Shown one piece after another: positions 8,823-16,138 of a stretch of 39,549 nucleotides of DNA. A program made the position numbers and the translations under genes. This stretch comes from Clostridium sp. (GTDB lineage: Bacteria; Bacillota_A; Clostridia; Lachnospirales; Lachnospiraceae), in assembly GCA_023666975.1 (NCBI GenBank), contig JAMPAW010000002.1:1-39549 (forward strand). Direction: 5' to 3'. Position 1 is the first letter of the stretch. Each line of letters opens with the position of its first letter. A model generated the notes under the pieces. That model worked only from the letters and a program-made list of their open reading frames with translations, ran no database searches and was not told the DNA's origin.

Positions 8823-8890
8823 AATAGCCTCCTTATATTTTCTAAATTACTTTATATAACACGCGTGTCCAAGCGTTATCAACCGTAAAT

Positions 8891-8920
8891 ATTATACCAC
8901 ATTTTGACTATACTTTGCAA
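8891..8920 (-). promoter_or_regulatory. Promoter of the CheX-like/cheY unit
   Basis: Minus strand TTGCAA (8920-8915), 18-base spacer, TATAAT (8896-8891), about 70 bases before the start codon. The leader includes a 10-base palindrome ACACGCGTGT near 8861-8870. Confidence 0.65.
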
Positions 8921-8970
8921 TTTATTTTCTCTTTTTTTGTATAATTTTACAGTTTTTTTTCGATATTACA

Positions 8971-8999
8971 TTGAATAATCTCATTTAATTATATATAAT
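8971..8999 (+). promoter_or_regulatory. Promoter of the GGDEF-EAL gene
   Basis: TTGAAT (8971-8976), 17-base spacer, TATAAT (8994-8999). It lies 31 bases before the chosen ATG at 9031, giving a very short leader and making the upstream ATG at 9013 an unlikely start. Confidence 0.65.
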
Positions 9000-9030
9000 A
9001 TTAGAAAATACGATGAGAGGACTTACATAT

Positions 9031-11469
9031 ATGCCAATTAAGAAATCATTACAAAATTCCATTCTGCTGATGGCAGTAATTCCTGTAATTCTGATGGCCG
9101 TTTTTGCCTACATTGCAGCTACAACAAAATATGCCGAGATTAACACGGAAAATACCAAAAATATTGCCCATGACTATAGCTATGCCTTTTCTAACCAGTT
9201 GAGATCACAGATTATTGAGACTACCTCGCTGGCGAATACCAATGAGTTGAGAAACTATCTGCTGGAAAAGGTCAACACTCCGGACACCCTGCTTAAAACG
9301 ACTTCAGCCAATTACAGGAGTGTCAGGGATTCCATAGAGCAGATTTCCACTGATTTCAATAACACGGTCAACTATTATATCTACGATGTAGACGGCTATC
9401 TGGTATTGTCTTCGTCTTCTGCCTCGCCGTCCGACTGGACAGAAATTATGGAGCAGCCCGTTGATTCCTATACGGAAGTCTGCGTTTTTCCACAATCCGA
9501 ATTTACTCCCGATACATTGGATATCATCTCACCAATCACGGTAAATGATTCCATTATCGGATTAATCCGTACCAATATTACGATAGACTATTTCGGCACC
9601 TATCTTACCACCTCCGAACATCAGGAAAATTTTATTATTGATGCCGACGGAAGACCGATGTTTGGCCATACGATTGCATCACAAGACACCAAACTGTTAG
9701 AGAATCTCAAACAGCTTTCCGGCACGGGAAACGGGGAAGCTTCTCATGACAGAATTCTCCCCGGCACATTCTCCGACGGCATGGATTATGTCTGCGGGTA
9801 TTCCTTTATTCCTGATTATCACTGGCTTTACGTTACGATACAGGATTCGTCAACCTACAAGAGCATTGTATCCAGTCTGCCGATACTGCTGCTGGTCGTT
9901 CTGATTATCGTAACCATTTTATCCAGCCAGCTTAGCCGGAGCCTCGCCGTCAAATACACGCAGCCAATTATCGAACTCAGTGAGAAAATGCAGAATGCCG
10001 CCGACGGCCAGCTGGACGTACAGTGCAATATGGAGCGAGATGACGAATTCGGCACACTTTCCAACAATTTTAATCAGATGATGGACATTATTTCTGCCAA
10101 CTACAACGAGGTAGTGGAATCCCGTAAAGCATTGGAAACAAGCCAGCGGGAACTGCAGGGCAGCTATGAGGACATCGAAAAGCTGGCATATACGGACGCA
10201 CTGACCGGTCTCTATAACCGCATGGCATTTTACAAATATGCGCAGGAGATACTTTCCGACAACCGCAAAGGCTTCCAAAATCACGCGGTTATCTTTATCG
10301 ACTTAGACGGCTTTAAATCCATCAACGATACGCTCGGACACGATTACGGAGATTTACTGCTGCAGGCAGTCTCCTCTAAGCTGAGTTCTTTCATCAATGC
10401 AGACGACATTCTCGCCAGAAACGGCGGTGATGAATTTGTTATTTTGAGAAATCAGATAAACAGCCAGGAGGAATTGGAAGAATTTTTGGAAACTTTAGTT
10501 TCTATCGCCTCCCACCCGTTTGTATTAGAAGACGAAACCGTCCATATCACGTTAAGTGCCGGTGCTGCTTTATTCCCACAAAACGGACTGTCCCTGAACG
10601 AGCTGATGAAAAATGCGGATATTGCGATGTATGCTTCCAAAACTACCGGTAAAAACAGCTATACCTTTTTCACCTCGTCAATGGAGGACGAGGTCAACCG
10701 GAAAAATGACCTGATTGATATTCTGCGCGATGCCATTGACAACCAGGATATTTATCTGCTCTATCAGCCACAGGCCGACGTCTCCACAGGTGAAATACTC
10801 GGCTGTGAAGCCTTGATGCGTTTAAATTCCCCCATTGTCGGCTTTGTGTCACCTGATGAGTTTATTCCGGTAGCAGAGGAATGCGGACTAATCGACCAAT
10901 TAGGCGAGTGGGCACTGATTGAAGCCTGCTGTTTTAACCAACGCCTGATCGAAGCCGGATTCAAACCGATAAAGATTTCCGTCAACGTTTCCACTGCCCA
11001 GCTGCGAAACAACCGCCTTATCGATGTCATACGGTCGCTTCCGCAAAAGACCTCCATGCCGCTAAAGTACTTGGAAATCGAACTGACCGAAAGCGTATTG
11101 ATGAATAATTTTGACCATAATCTGGCTCTCATTAACCAGATAAAGGAAATGGATATTCAGATTGCTCTTGATGACTTTGGAACCGGATATTCTTCCTTTA
11201 ACTATTTAACAAAGATTCCGATTAATACATTAAAGATTGACAAATCGTTTATTGCCGGCATCTCAGACAATGAGAAGGATTCCTATATTGCCGGTACGAT
11301 TATCAATCTTGCCCACCACCTCGGCATTTCCGTTATCGCCGAAGGCGTAGAGACTATTGAACAGCTGAGAATCCTGCAAGACCAGACCTGCGATATCCTG
11401 CAGGGATATTTCTTCAGCCGGGCAATATCAGAAAATGAATTTATCGACTTATTAAAAATCAATTCTTAG
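9031..11469 (+). CDS. Membrane GGDEF-EAL cyclic di-GMP synthase/phosphodiesterase
   Basis: An 812-residue sensor enzyme. Order: transmembrane helix (about 9-30), extracytoplasmic Cache-like sensor (about 35-275, with YYIYDVDGYLVLSSSS), second helix (282-299), HAMP (about 300-360), GGDEF (about 385-550) and EAL (about 560-812). The cyclase signature GGDEF is intact at 465-469. The inhibitory-site position reads INAD instead of RxxD, so product inhibition is probably lost. The phosphodiesterase signature is also intact: EALMR (593), NVS (652), ELTE (684), DDFGTGYSS (714), KIDKSF (735), EGVET (771), QGYFFS (791). Either activity, or a switch between them, is possible. Start at 9031 has GAGAGG 10 bases upstream; the ATG at 9013 has no ribosome site. 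It probably shares a transcript with the DUF1292 gene. Confidence 0.93.
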   Translation: MPIKKSLQNSILLMAVIPVILMAVFAYIAATTKYAEINTENTKNIAHDYSYAFSNQLRSQIIETTSLANTNELRNYLLEKVNTPDTLLKTTSANYRSVRDSIEQISTDFNNTVNYYIYDVDGYLVLSSSSASPSDWTEIMEQPVDSYTEVCVFPQSEFTPDTLDIISPITVNDSIIGLIRTNITIDYFGTYLTTSEHQENFIIDADGRPMFGHTIASQDTKLLENLKQLSGTGNGEASHDRILPGTFSDGMDYVCGYSFIPDYHWLYVTIQDSSTYKSIVSSLPILLLVVLIIVTILSSQLSRSLAVKYTQPIIELSEKMQNAADGQLDVQCNMERDDEFGTLSNNFNQMMDIISANYNEVVESRKALETSQRELQGSYEDIEKLAYTDALTGLYNRMAFYKYAQEILSDNRKGFQNHAVIFIDLDGFKSINDTLGHDYGDLLLQAVSSKLSSFINADDILARNGGDEFVILRNQINSQEELEEFLETLVSIASHPFVLEDETVHITLSAGAALFPQNGLSLNELMKNADIAMYASKTTGKNSYTFFTSSMEDEVNRKNDLIDILRDAIDNQDIYLLYQPQADVSTGEILGCEALMRLNSPIVGFVSPDEFIPVAEECGLIDQLGEWALIEACCFNQRLIEAGFKPIKISVNVSTAQLRNNRLIDVIRSLPQKTSMPLKYLEIELTESVLMNNFDHNLALINQIKEMDIQIALDDFGTGYSSFNYLTKIPINTLKIDKSFIAGISDNEKDSYIAGTIINLAHHLGISVIAEGVETIEQLRILQDQTCDILQGYFFSRAISENEFIDLLKINS

Positions 11470-11480
11470 GAGGAGATGCT

Positions 11481-11783
11481 ATGAATACAAAACCCGAAAC
11501 TGTCATCACGGAGGACACAATTTCCCTGTATTTGGACAACCATCAGGAAGTCGAATGCGATATTCTGGCTATATTTCCGATACAGGATCAGTTTTATATT
11601 GCCTTGATGCCCCAAAAGCCAATCGAAGGTTATGAAGACGGGGAATACTTTCTCTACCGCTATCAGTCAGACGGAGACAATGCCATTCTTTCCGATATCG
11701 AGTCCGACGCCGAGTGGGAAGCCGCAGAAGACAAATTTGAAGAACTGTTAGATGAGGAAGAGTTTAACCGAATGGAGAAATAG
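11481..11783 (+). CDS. DUF1292 family protein
   Basis: A 100-residue acidic protein of the DUF1292 (YrzB-like) family common in Firmicutes. Function is unknown. The segment FYIALMPQKPIEGYEDGEYF, followed by a highly acidic tail (EDKFEELLDEEEFNRMEK), is typical. It begins 12 bases after the GGDEF-EAL stop with AGGAGG upstream, so it is the second gene of that unit. The family is more often found near ruvX/ylaN-type housekeeping genes, so its coupling to a c-di-GMP gene may simply reflect readthrough. Its last codons form one arm of the convergent hairpin. Confidence 0.85.
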   Translation: MNTKPETVITEDTISLYLDNHQEVECDILAIFPIQDQFYIALMPQKPIEGYEDGEYFLYRYQSDGDNAILSDIESDAEWEAAEDKFEELLDEEEFNRMEK

Positions 11784-11800
11784 CTGCGCTATTCTCCATT
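11771..11800. terminator. Convergent hairpin spanning two stop codons
   Basis: AATGGAGAAATAGC (11771-11784) pairs with GCTATTCTCCATT (11788-11800) with one bulged A and a 3-base loop. It includes the DUF1292 stop on the plus strand and overlaps the pyrD stop on the minus strand. Neither side has a T-run, so it may protect 3' ends or terminate weakly rather than act as a classical terminator. Confidence 0.5.
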
Positions 11801-12701
11801 ATCTGACACACCCGATAATCTCATGGATATCTTCTATCCCCTTTTGCTCCATAAAACGCTCAATGCCTTCTATCATCTCCATGGTCGTATATGGATTATG
11901 GAAATTGGCCGTACCGACGGATACCATAGAGGCACCGGCCATCATAAATTCAATGGCATCTTCAGCATTCATAATGCCGCCCATCCCGATAATTGGCAGG
12001 GCAACGGCATTTGCCACCTGATATACCATACGAACTGCAACCGGCTTGATTGCCGGTCCCGACAGGCCTCCTGTTTTATTGGCAAGTGCAAAACTTCTTT
12101 TGTGAATATCGATTTTCATTCCCGTCAGCGTATTAATCAATGATAAAACATCTGCACCGCCAGCTTCCGCCGCCTTTGCCATCTCTGTTATATCAGTCAC
12201 ATTGGGACTTAGCTTCATGATAATCGGCTGCTTTGCTTTGGCCTTCACGGCTCTGGTAATCTGCTCTAACGCCTGAGGGTTCTGGCCAAAAGCAATCCCC
12301 CCCTCCTTGACATTCGGACAGGAGACATTAATCTCCAACAAATCCACATCTTCATCTGCCAGACGTTCCACTACCTCTACATAGTCTGCCTCAGATTTTC
12401 CACACACATTTACAATAATTCTGGTATCATACTGCCTGAGAAACGGAATATCCCTCCCACAAAACACATCAATACCCGGATTCTGAAGCCCCACGGCATT
12501 CATCATTCCGCCATAAGTCTCTGCTATCCTTGGCGTGGGATTGCCCGGCCACGGGACATTGGCAACCCCTTTGGTCGTAACGGCTCCCAGCTTATTCAAA
12601 TCGACAAATTCCCCGTATTCTGCTCCTGAGCCAAAGGTTCCCGAAGCCACGGTAACCGGATTCTTAAATTCTATTCCCGCAATATTTACTGACAGCTTCA
12701 T
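11799..12701 (-). CDS. pyrD: Dihydroorotate dehydrogenase B, catalytic subunit
   Basis: Oxidises dihydroorotate to orotate in pyrimidine synthesis. This is the class 1B form, which passes electrons through PyrK to NAD+. The catalytic base is Cys128 in EINVSCPN (Cys rather than Ser, as in class 1). The FMN and substrate motifs KLSPNVTD, GGLSGPAIKPVAVR and GMGGIMNAEDA are present, and the 300-residue length is normal. Its ATG overlaps the pyrK stop by ATGA, indicating translational coupling. It is the last gene of the long minus-strand train and meets the DUF1292 gene tail to tail. Confidence 0.97.
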   Translation of the reverse strand: MKLSVNIAGIEFKNPVTVASGTFGSGAEYGEFVDLNKLGAVTTKGVANVPWPGNPTPRIAETYGGMMNAVGLQNPGIDVFCGRDIPFLRQYDTRIIVNVCGKSEADYVEVVERLADEDVDLLEINVSCPNVKEGGIAFGQNPQALEQITRAVKAKAKQPIIMKLSPNVTDITEMAKAAEAGGADVLSLINTLTGMKIDIHKRSFALANKTGGLSGPAIKPVAVRMVYQVANAVALPIIGMGGIMNAEDAIEFMMAGASMVSVGTANFHNPYTTMEMIEGIERFMEQKGIEDIHEIIGCVR

Positions 12702-13465
12702 GACAGTTCCACCTCCCTCGCATCAAATACCGGACCATCTTTGCAGACCCGCTTGTTATGAACATGGCTGTGTCCGTCCACCTCCGTCGATTTGCAGACA
12801 CATGCCAGACAGGCACCGATTCCGCATGCCATTTTCTCTTCCATGGAAAGCTGTGCCTCGATACCCTTTGTCAAAGCATATTCTTTAATTGCACGAAGCA
12901 TCGGCGTCGGTCCGCAGGCATAAATAACATCTCCCTCAATACCGTATTCGCTTATGGCATCCAATACCGTTCCCTGTACACCTGTTTTTCCGTCTTCACT
13001 GGCTATATAAACGCTGCCGTGTTTTTTTAAATCGTCCAGCAGGAAGGTTTCGTCCCGAAAACCTGCAACAATACTCTTCTCACCGCTAAGCTCCTTTGCC
13101 AGCTCCAGCATAGGTGGAATCCCAATGCCTCCGCCAATCAAAACAGCACGTTTATCCTTTAAGGCAAAGCCGTTTCCCAACGGTCCAAGCACAGCTATGG
13201 TATCTCCACCTTCCAATGCTGCGAATTCCTTTGTTCCTTTCCCCACTACCCGGTACACCAGACGAATTGTTCCCTCCGTGCGATTAATTTCGCACAGACT
13301 GATTGGCCTTGGCAGCAAATTTGCCCCGTCTCCACTGTAGAGGGATACAAACTGCCCCGCTCCTGCCTGTTCTGCAATTTCCGGCACTTCTAAAACCAAA
13401 CTGTAAATATCCGTGGCAATCTGTTCCTGCCTTTTGACCCTTGCGGCCACTTTCACTGCACTCAT
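12698..13465 (-). CDS. pyrK: Dihydroorotate dehydrogenase B, electron-transfer subunit
   Basis: An FAD and [2Fe-2S] protein that connects PyrD to NAD+. FAD binding is shown by LPRPISL (51-57). The nucleotide motif IGGGIGIPPML (110-120) belongs to the NAD-binding half, with YACGPTPM at 182-189. The iron-sulfur ligands are Cys214, Cys219, Cys222 and Cys241 (CGIGACLACVC then RVCKDGPVF). The start has GAGGAG 6 bases upstream. It is preceded by a 9-bp hairpin in the gap after pyrF and overlaps pyrD by 4 bases. Confidence 0.97.
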   Translation of the reverse strand: MSAVKVAARVKRQEQIATDIYSLVLEVPEIAEQAGAGQFVSLYSGDGANLLPRPISLCEINRTEGTIRLVYRVVGKGTKEFAALEGGDTIAVLGPLGNGFALKDKRAVLIGGGIGIPPMLELAKELSGEKSIVAGFRDETFLLDDLKKHGSVYIASEDGKTGVQGTVLDAISEYGIEGDVIYACGPTPMLRAIKEYALTKGIEAQLSMEEKMACGIGACLACVCKSTEVDGHSHVHNKRVCKDGPVFDAREVELS

Positions 13466-13492
13466 CTTATTCTCCTCACCATACTTCTTCCT

Positions 13493-13514
13493 TAGGTAAT
13501 TGCGAAATTACCTA
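13493..13514. promoter_or_regulatory. Perfect hairpin between pyrF and pyrK
   Basis: TAGGTAATT (13493-13501) and AATTACCTA (13506-13514) form a 9-bp stem with a GCGA loop in the 59-base gap. There is no T-run. It may be an mRNA processing or stability element. It does not resemble a PyrR-binding loop. Confidence 0.5.
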
Positions 13515-13524
13515 TTTCTATATC

Positions 13525-14451
13525 CTAATTATTTGCAAGTGCCGATGTAATATCCTCTATCATATCCGCCACTGCCTGTCTGGAGGCATCTGCGAAATTC
13601 TCCTCTCCAAATTTTGCATACTTCTCCTGCTTGTAGGCGGCAATGATTCCTCTTGACGAGTTGACAATTGCCCCTAATCCGTCTGCATTAAAATAGTGCA
13701 CTAAGTCCTCTGCTTTGCCTCCCTGAGCACCATAGCCGGGCACCAAAATATAGGCCTTCGGCATCATTTTACGCAGTGTCTTGCCCATCTCCGGATAAGT
13801 TGCACCGACTACACAGCCCACATTGCTGTAAGTATCACCCATGCATTCCTCGCCCCATTCGACAACCTTTCTCGCCACCAGCTCATAGAGCGGCGTTCCG
13901 TCTATCCGCTTGTCCTGAAATTCGCCTGAAGACGGATTGGACGTCTTAACCAGTACAAAAATCCCTTTATTCTCCTGTTTACAGACATCAATAAACGGCT
14001 TTACCCCGTCCGTTCCGAGATATGGGTTCACGGTCACAAAATCTTCCGAAAAAACGGAATATTTTTTACTTCCCACCTGTACCATTCCCAAATGACCTGC
14101 GGCATAAGCTCCCGAAGTCGAACCAATATCCCCTCTCTTGATATCGCCAATCACCACCAGACCTTTATCCTTACAATAATCACAGGTTTTGGCAAATGCA
14201 GCCAGTCCCGGTATTCCAAACTGCTCATACATGGCAATCTGAGGTTTCACCGCCGGAATCAAGTCGTAGACGGCATCCACAATCGCTTTATTAAACTGCC
14301 AGATCGCCTCCGCAGCGCCTTCCAGAGTTTCTCCATACTCTTCAAATGCCTTTTTTTGAATGTGGTCTGGTACATAAGAAAGCATCGGGTCCAATCCGAC
14401 CACTACCGGAGCATTTAATGCCTCAATTTTTTTTACCAATGTGTTAATCAT
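13525..14451 (-). CDS. pyrF: Orotidine 5'-phosphate decarboxylase (long form)
   Basis: The last step of UMP synthesis. This is the longer, type 2 bacterial form (308 residues) rather than the 230-residue enzyme. The catalytic Asp-Lys-Asp array is in GDIKRGDIGST (Asp103, Lys105, Asp108), and the N-terminal VVGLDPML motif is present. The ATG at 14451 has AAGGAGG 6 bases upstream. The longer frame to 14475 would include that site. It sits with pyrK and pyrD on one strand, but orotate phosphoribosyltransferase and the earlier pyr genes are not in the window. Confidence 0.95.
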   Translation of the reverse strand: MINTLVKKIEALNAPVVVGLDPMLSYVPDHIQKKAFEEYGETLEGAAEAIWQFNKAIVDAVYDLIPAVKPQIAMYEQFGIPGLAAFAKTCDYCKDKGLVVIGDIKRGDIGSTSGAYAAGHLGMVQVGSKKYSVFSEDFVTVNPYLGTDGVKPFIDVCKQENKGIFVLVKTSNPSSGEFQDKRIDGTPLYELVARKVVEWGEECMGDTYSNVGCVVGATYPEMGKTLRKMMPKAYILVPGYGAQGGKAEDLVHYFNADGLGAIVNSSRGIIAAYKQEKYAKFGEENFADASRQAVADMIEDITSALANN

Positions 14452-14511
14452 ATTTATCCTCCTTGTCCTAAACAATCATTTTTTATTCTTGTGTTACCGG
14501 TCATGATGATC

Positions 14512-15408
14512 TCAACCATTCTCCTTAATCATCATCACTCCCGCAAGGTTTCCCCTTTTTCCCTGACTGGCTCTGTGAGAATAGAAAAACTGCGGATTAC
14601 AGCACGTACATAAATCCGTCACGTCAAGATTTTCTCTCCTGATTCCTGCCTCTAGCAATGCGATTTCGCATGCGCGATGAAGGTTTAACTGATATTTCCC
14701 GTCTGCTTTCGCCCACAGCAAATCATCGGGTGCACAGCCGGCTTGTTCCCCACCATGTATCTCCCAAGGCTTGCCGTAACCAAACTCTTCCATAAACTTC
14801 CCGGCAACATCTTCACTGACCTCATAGCAGCGCTGGCAGATGGACGGACCGATAGCACAAAGGATATCCTCACTTTTACAATCATATTCCTGCTCCATAT
14901 AAGCTGCCATCTTAGCCCCGATTCTCTCCACACTGCCCCGCCATCCGGAGTGTGCCATGGCAATCACCTTTTTTACCGGGTCATAGAAAAAAAGCGGCAC
15001 GCAATCGGCATAAAACGTAATAATAGGGACTCCCGGCTCATCTGTGACAAGACCATCAATTTCTTTAATATCACTGTCCCTGACAATCCCCTTTCCGCAG
15101 TCCTCCTTGGTCACCCGTTGAAAACGGGTCGAGTGAACCTGATCAGAAAAAACGAGTTTCTTCTCATCATAACCTAATGCCGCTGCAAACCGCCGATGAT
15201 TTTCCATGACATTTTCCCGATTATCCCCTCTTGAAAAACTGAGATTCATCGATGCCAGATATTCCGTTGAGACTCCACCCAACCGGGTAGAAAAGCCATG
15301 TATCATATCGTCTTCATACCGGGAAAGCTTAGGGAAAGTTATGTAGGGTATTCCGTTTCCCTCCACCACTCTGCAGGTTTTCGATTCATTGATATACTGT
15401 AATTCCAT
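14512..15408 (-). CDS. pgeF: PgeF/YlmD family purine nucleoside phosphorylase (multicopper-oxidase-like)
   Basis: A 298-residue member of the LACC1/YfiH family. Members were first called polyphenol oxidases and have since been shown to cleave or deaminate purine nucleosides. The family's metal-site motifs are all seen: DQVHS (His92), FYADCVPLFFYDP (Cys136), MAHSGWRGS (His153), GPSICQRCYEV, and the C-terminal CTCCNPQFFYSHR. The start has GGGAG 7 bases upstream. It lies between yraN (12-base gap) and pyrF (60-base gap to the chosen start) and fits the nucleotide-metabolism end of the operon. Confidence 0.93.
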   Translation of the reverse strand: MELQYINESKTCRVVEGNGIPYITFPKLSRYEDDMIHGFSTRLGGVSTEYLASMNLSFSRGDNRENVMENHRRFAAALGYDEKKLVFSDQVHSTRFQRVTKEDCGKGIVRDSDIKEIDGLVTDEPGVPIITFYADCVPLFFYDPVKKVIAMAHSGWRGSVERIGAKMAAYMEQEYDCKSEDILCAIGPSICQRCYEVSEDVAGKFMEEFGYGKPWEIHGGEQAGCAPDDLLWAKADGKYQLNLHRACEIALLEAGIRRENLDVTDLCTCCNPQFFYSHRASQGKRGNLAGVMMIKENG

Positions 15409-15420
15409 AGATAAACTCCC

Positions 15421-15792
15421 TTAAATATGATTCCTAAAGTCAAACGCATTCCGCAGATAAGTAATCTCATCGCCAAATACACTTGCCACATCGAAGCGCA
15501 CGGGGGTAAATTCCCCTAATCCCTGATGATACAGATAATGCTGTGCCGCCCGTGAGATACGCTTTTGCTTTGATGTTCCCACAGCCTCTGCCGGAAATCC
15601 ATATTTTCCAGAATTGCGGTACTTTACCTCAACAAACACATAATAATCGCCCTCTTTGGCAATAATATCAATTTCACCCTGCCTGCAGCGGTAATTCATT
15701 TCCAAAATCACAAATCCGTGGTCCGTAAGGTAAGCTTTTACCAGCCGTTCTATCCTTGCCCCCAGCTGCCTTTTATTATCCTCTTCTATCAT
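15421..15792 (-). CDS. yraN: YraN family (UPF0102) endonuclease-like protein
   Basis: A 123-residue protein with a PD-(D/E)XK-type nuclease core: GEIDIIAKEGDYYVFVEVKY contains the metal-binding Glu/Asp and the E-V-K catalytic segment. The family resembles Holliday-junction resolvases, but its role is not settled. It is often found next to rnhB. Here rnhB is upstream in the same train, separated by the FliK-like and FlhB-like genes. The ATG at 15792 has GAGG 4 bases upstream. Confidence 0.92.
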   Translation of the reverse strand: MIEEDNKRQLGARIERLVKAYLTDHGFVILEMNYRCRQGEIDIIAKEGDYYVFVEVKYRNSGKYGFPAEAVGTSKQKRISRAAQHYLYHQGLGEFTPVRFDVASVFGDEITYLRNAFDFRNHI

Positions 15793-15820
15793 AAAACCTC
15801 ATTTCCGTCTTTCGGACTAC

Positions 15821-16108
15821 TCATCGGCTGATTTTACTCTTTATCTTATCCATCTTATCAACATATACAAGGATTTCTGCCACTACTCCATATAACTCCG
15901 GCGGAATCATATCACCAACCTCCAGCTTTAACAATGTGTCGGTAAGTCCTTCGTCTTTGTATGTTGCCACGTCCGCTTCTTTTGCTTTTTCAATAATTCT
16001 TTCTGCAACCACTCCCTGACCGGAAGCAACCACCTGCGGTGCCTGATTTGTCGGATCATAAGTCAGAGCCACTGCTTTTTTCTTCTTTTCCGGTTTGCTT
16101 GATGGCAT
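15821..16108 (-). CDS. FlhB C-terminal-domain-like protein (YlqH/FlhX type)
   Basis: A 95-residue soluble protein equivalent to the cytoplasmic part of FlhB/YscU, the switch of the flagellar type III export gate. It contains AVALTYDPTNQAPQVVASGQ, but the NPTH self-cleavage site of FlhB is replaced by DPTN. The GVVAERIIEKAKEADV and PPELYGVVAEIL segments are family-typical. It matches Bacillus YlqH in size and in gene order (rnhB-ylqG-ylqH). GGAGGGG lies 6 bases before the start. In related proteins it can partly replace the FlhB C-terminus; here that role is inferred. Confidence 0.9.
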   Translation of the reverse strand: MPSSKPEKKKKAVALTYDPTNQAPQVVASGQGVVAERIIEKAKEADVATYKDEGLTDTLLKLEVGDMIPPELYGVVAEILVYVDKMDKIKSKISR

Positions 16109-16138
16109 ACTATCCCCTCCTGTCTATTCTAAATCCTG

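Noticed and set aside
13493..13514. pyrF-pyrK hairpin as a PyrR attenuator
   Set aside because: No PyrR-type binding loop, no antiterminator alternative, and no T-run.
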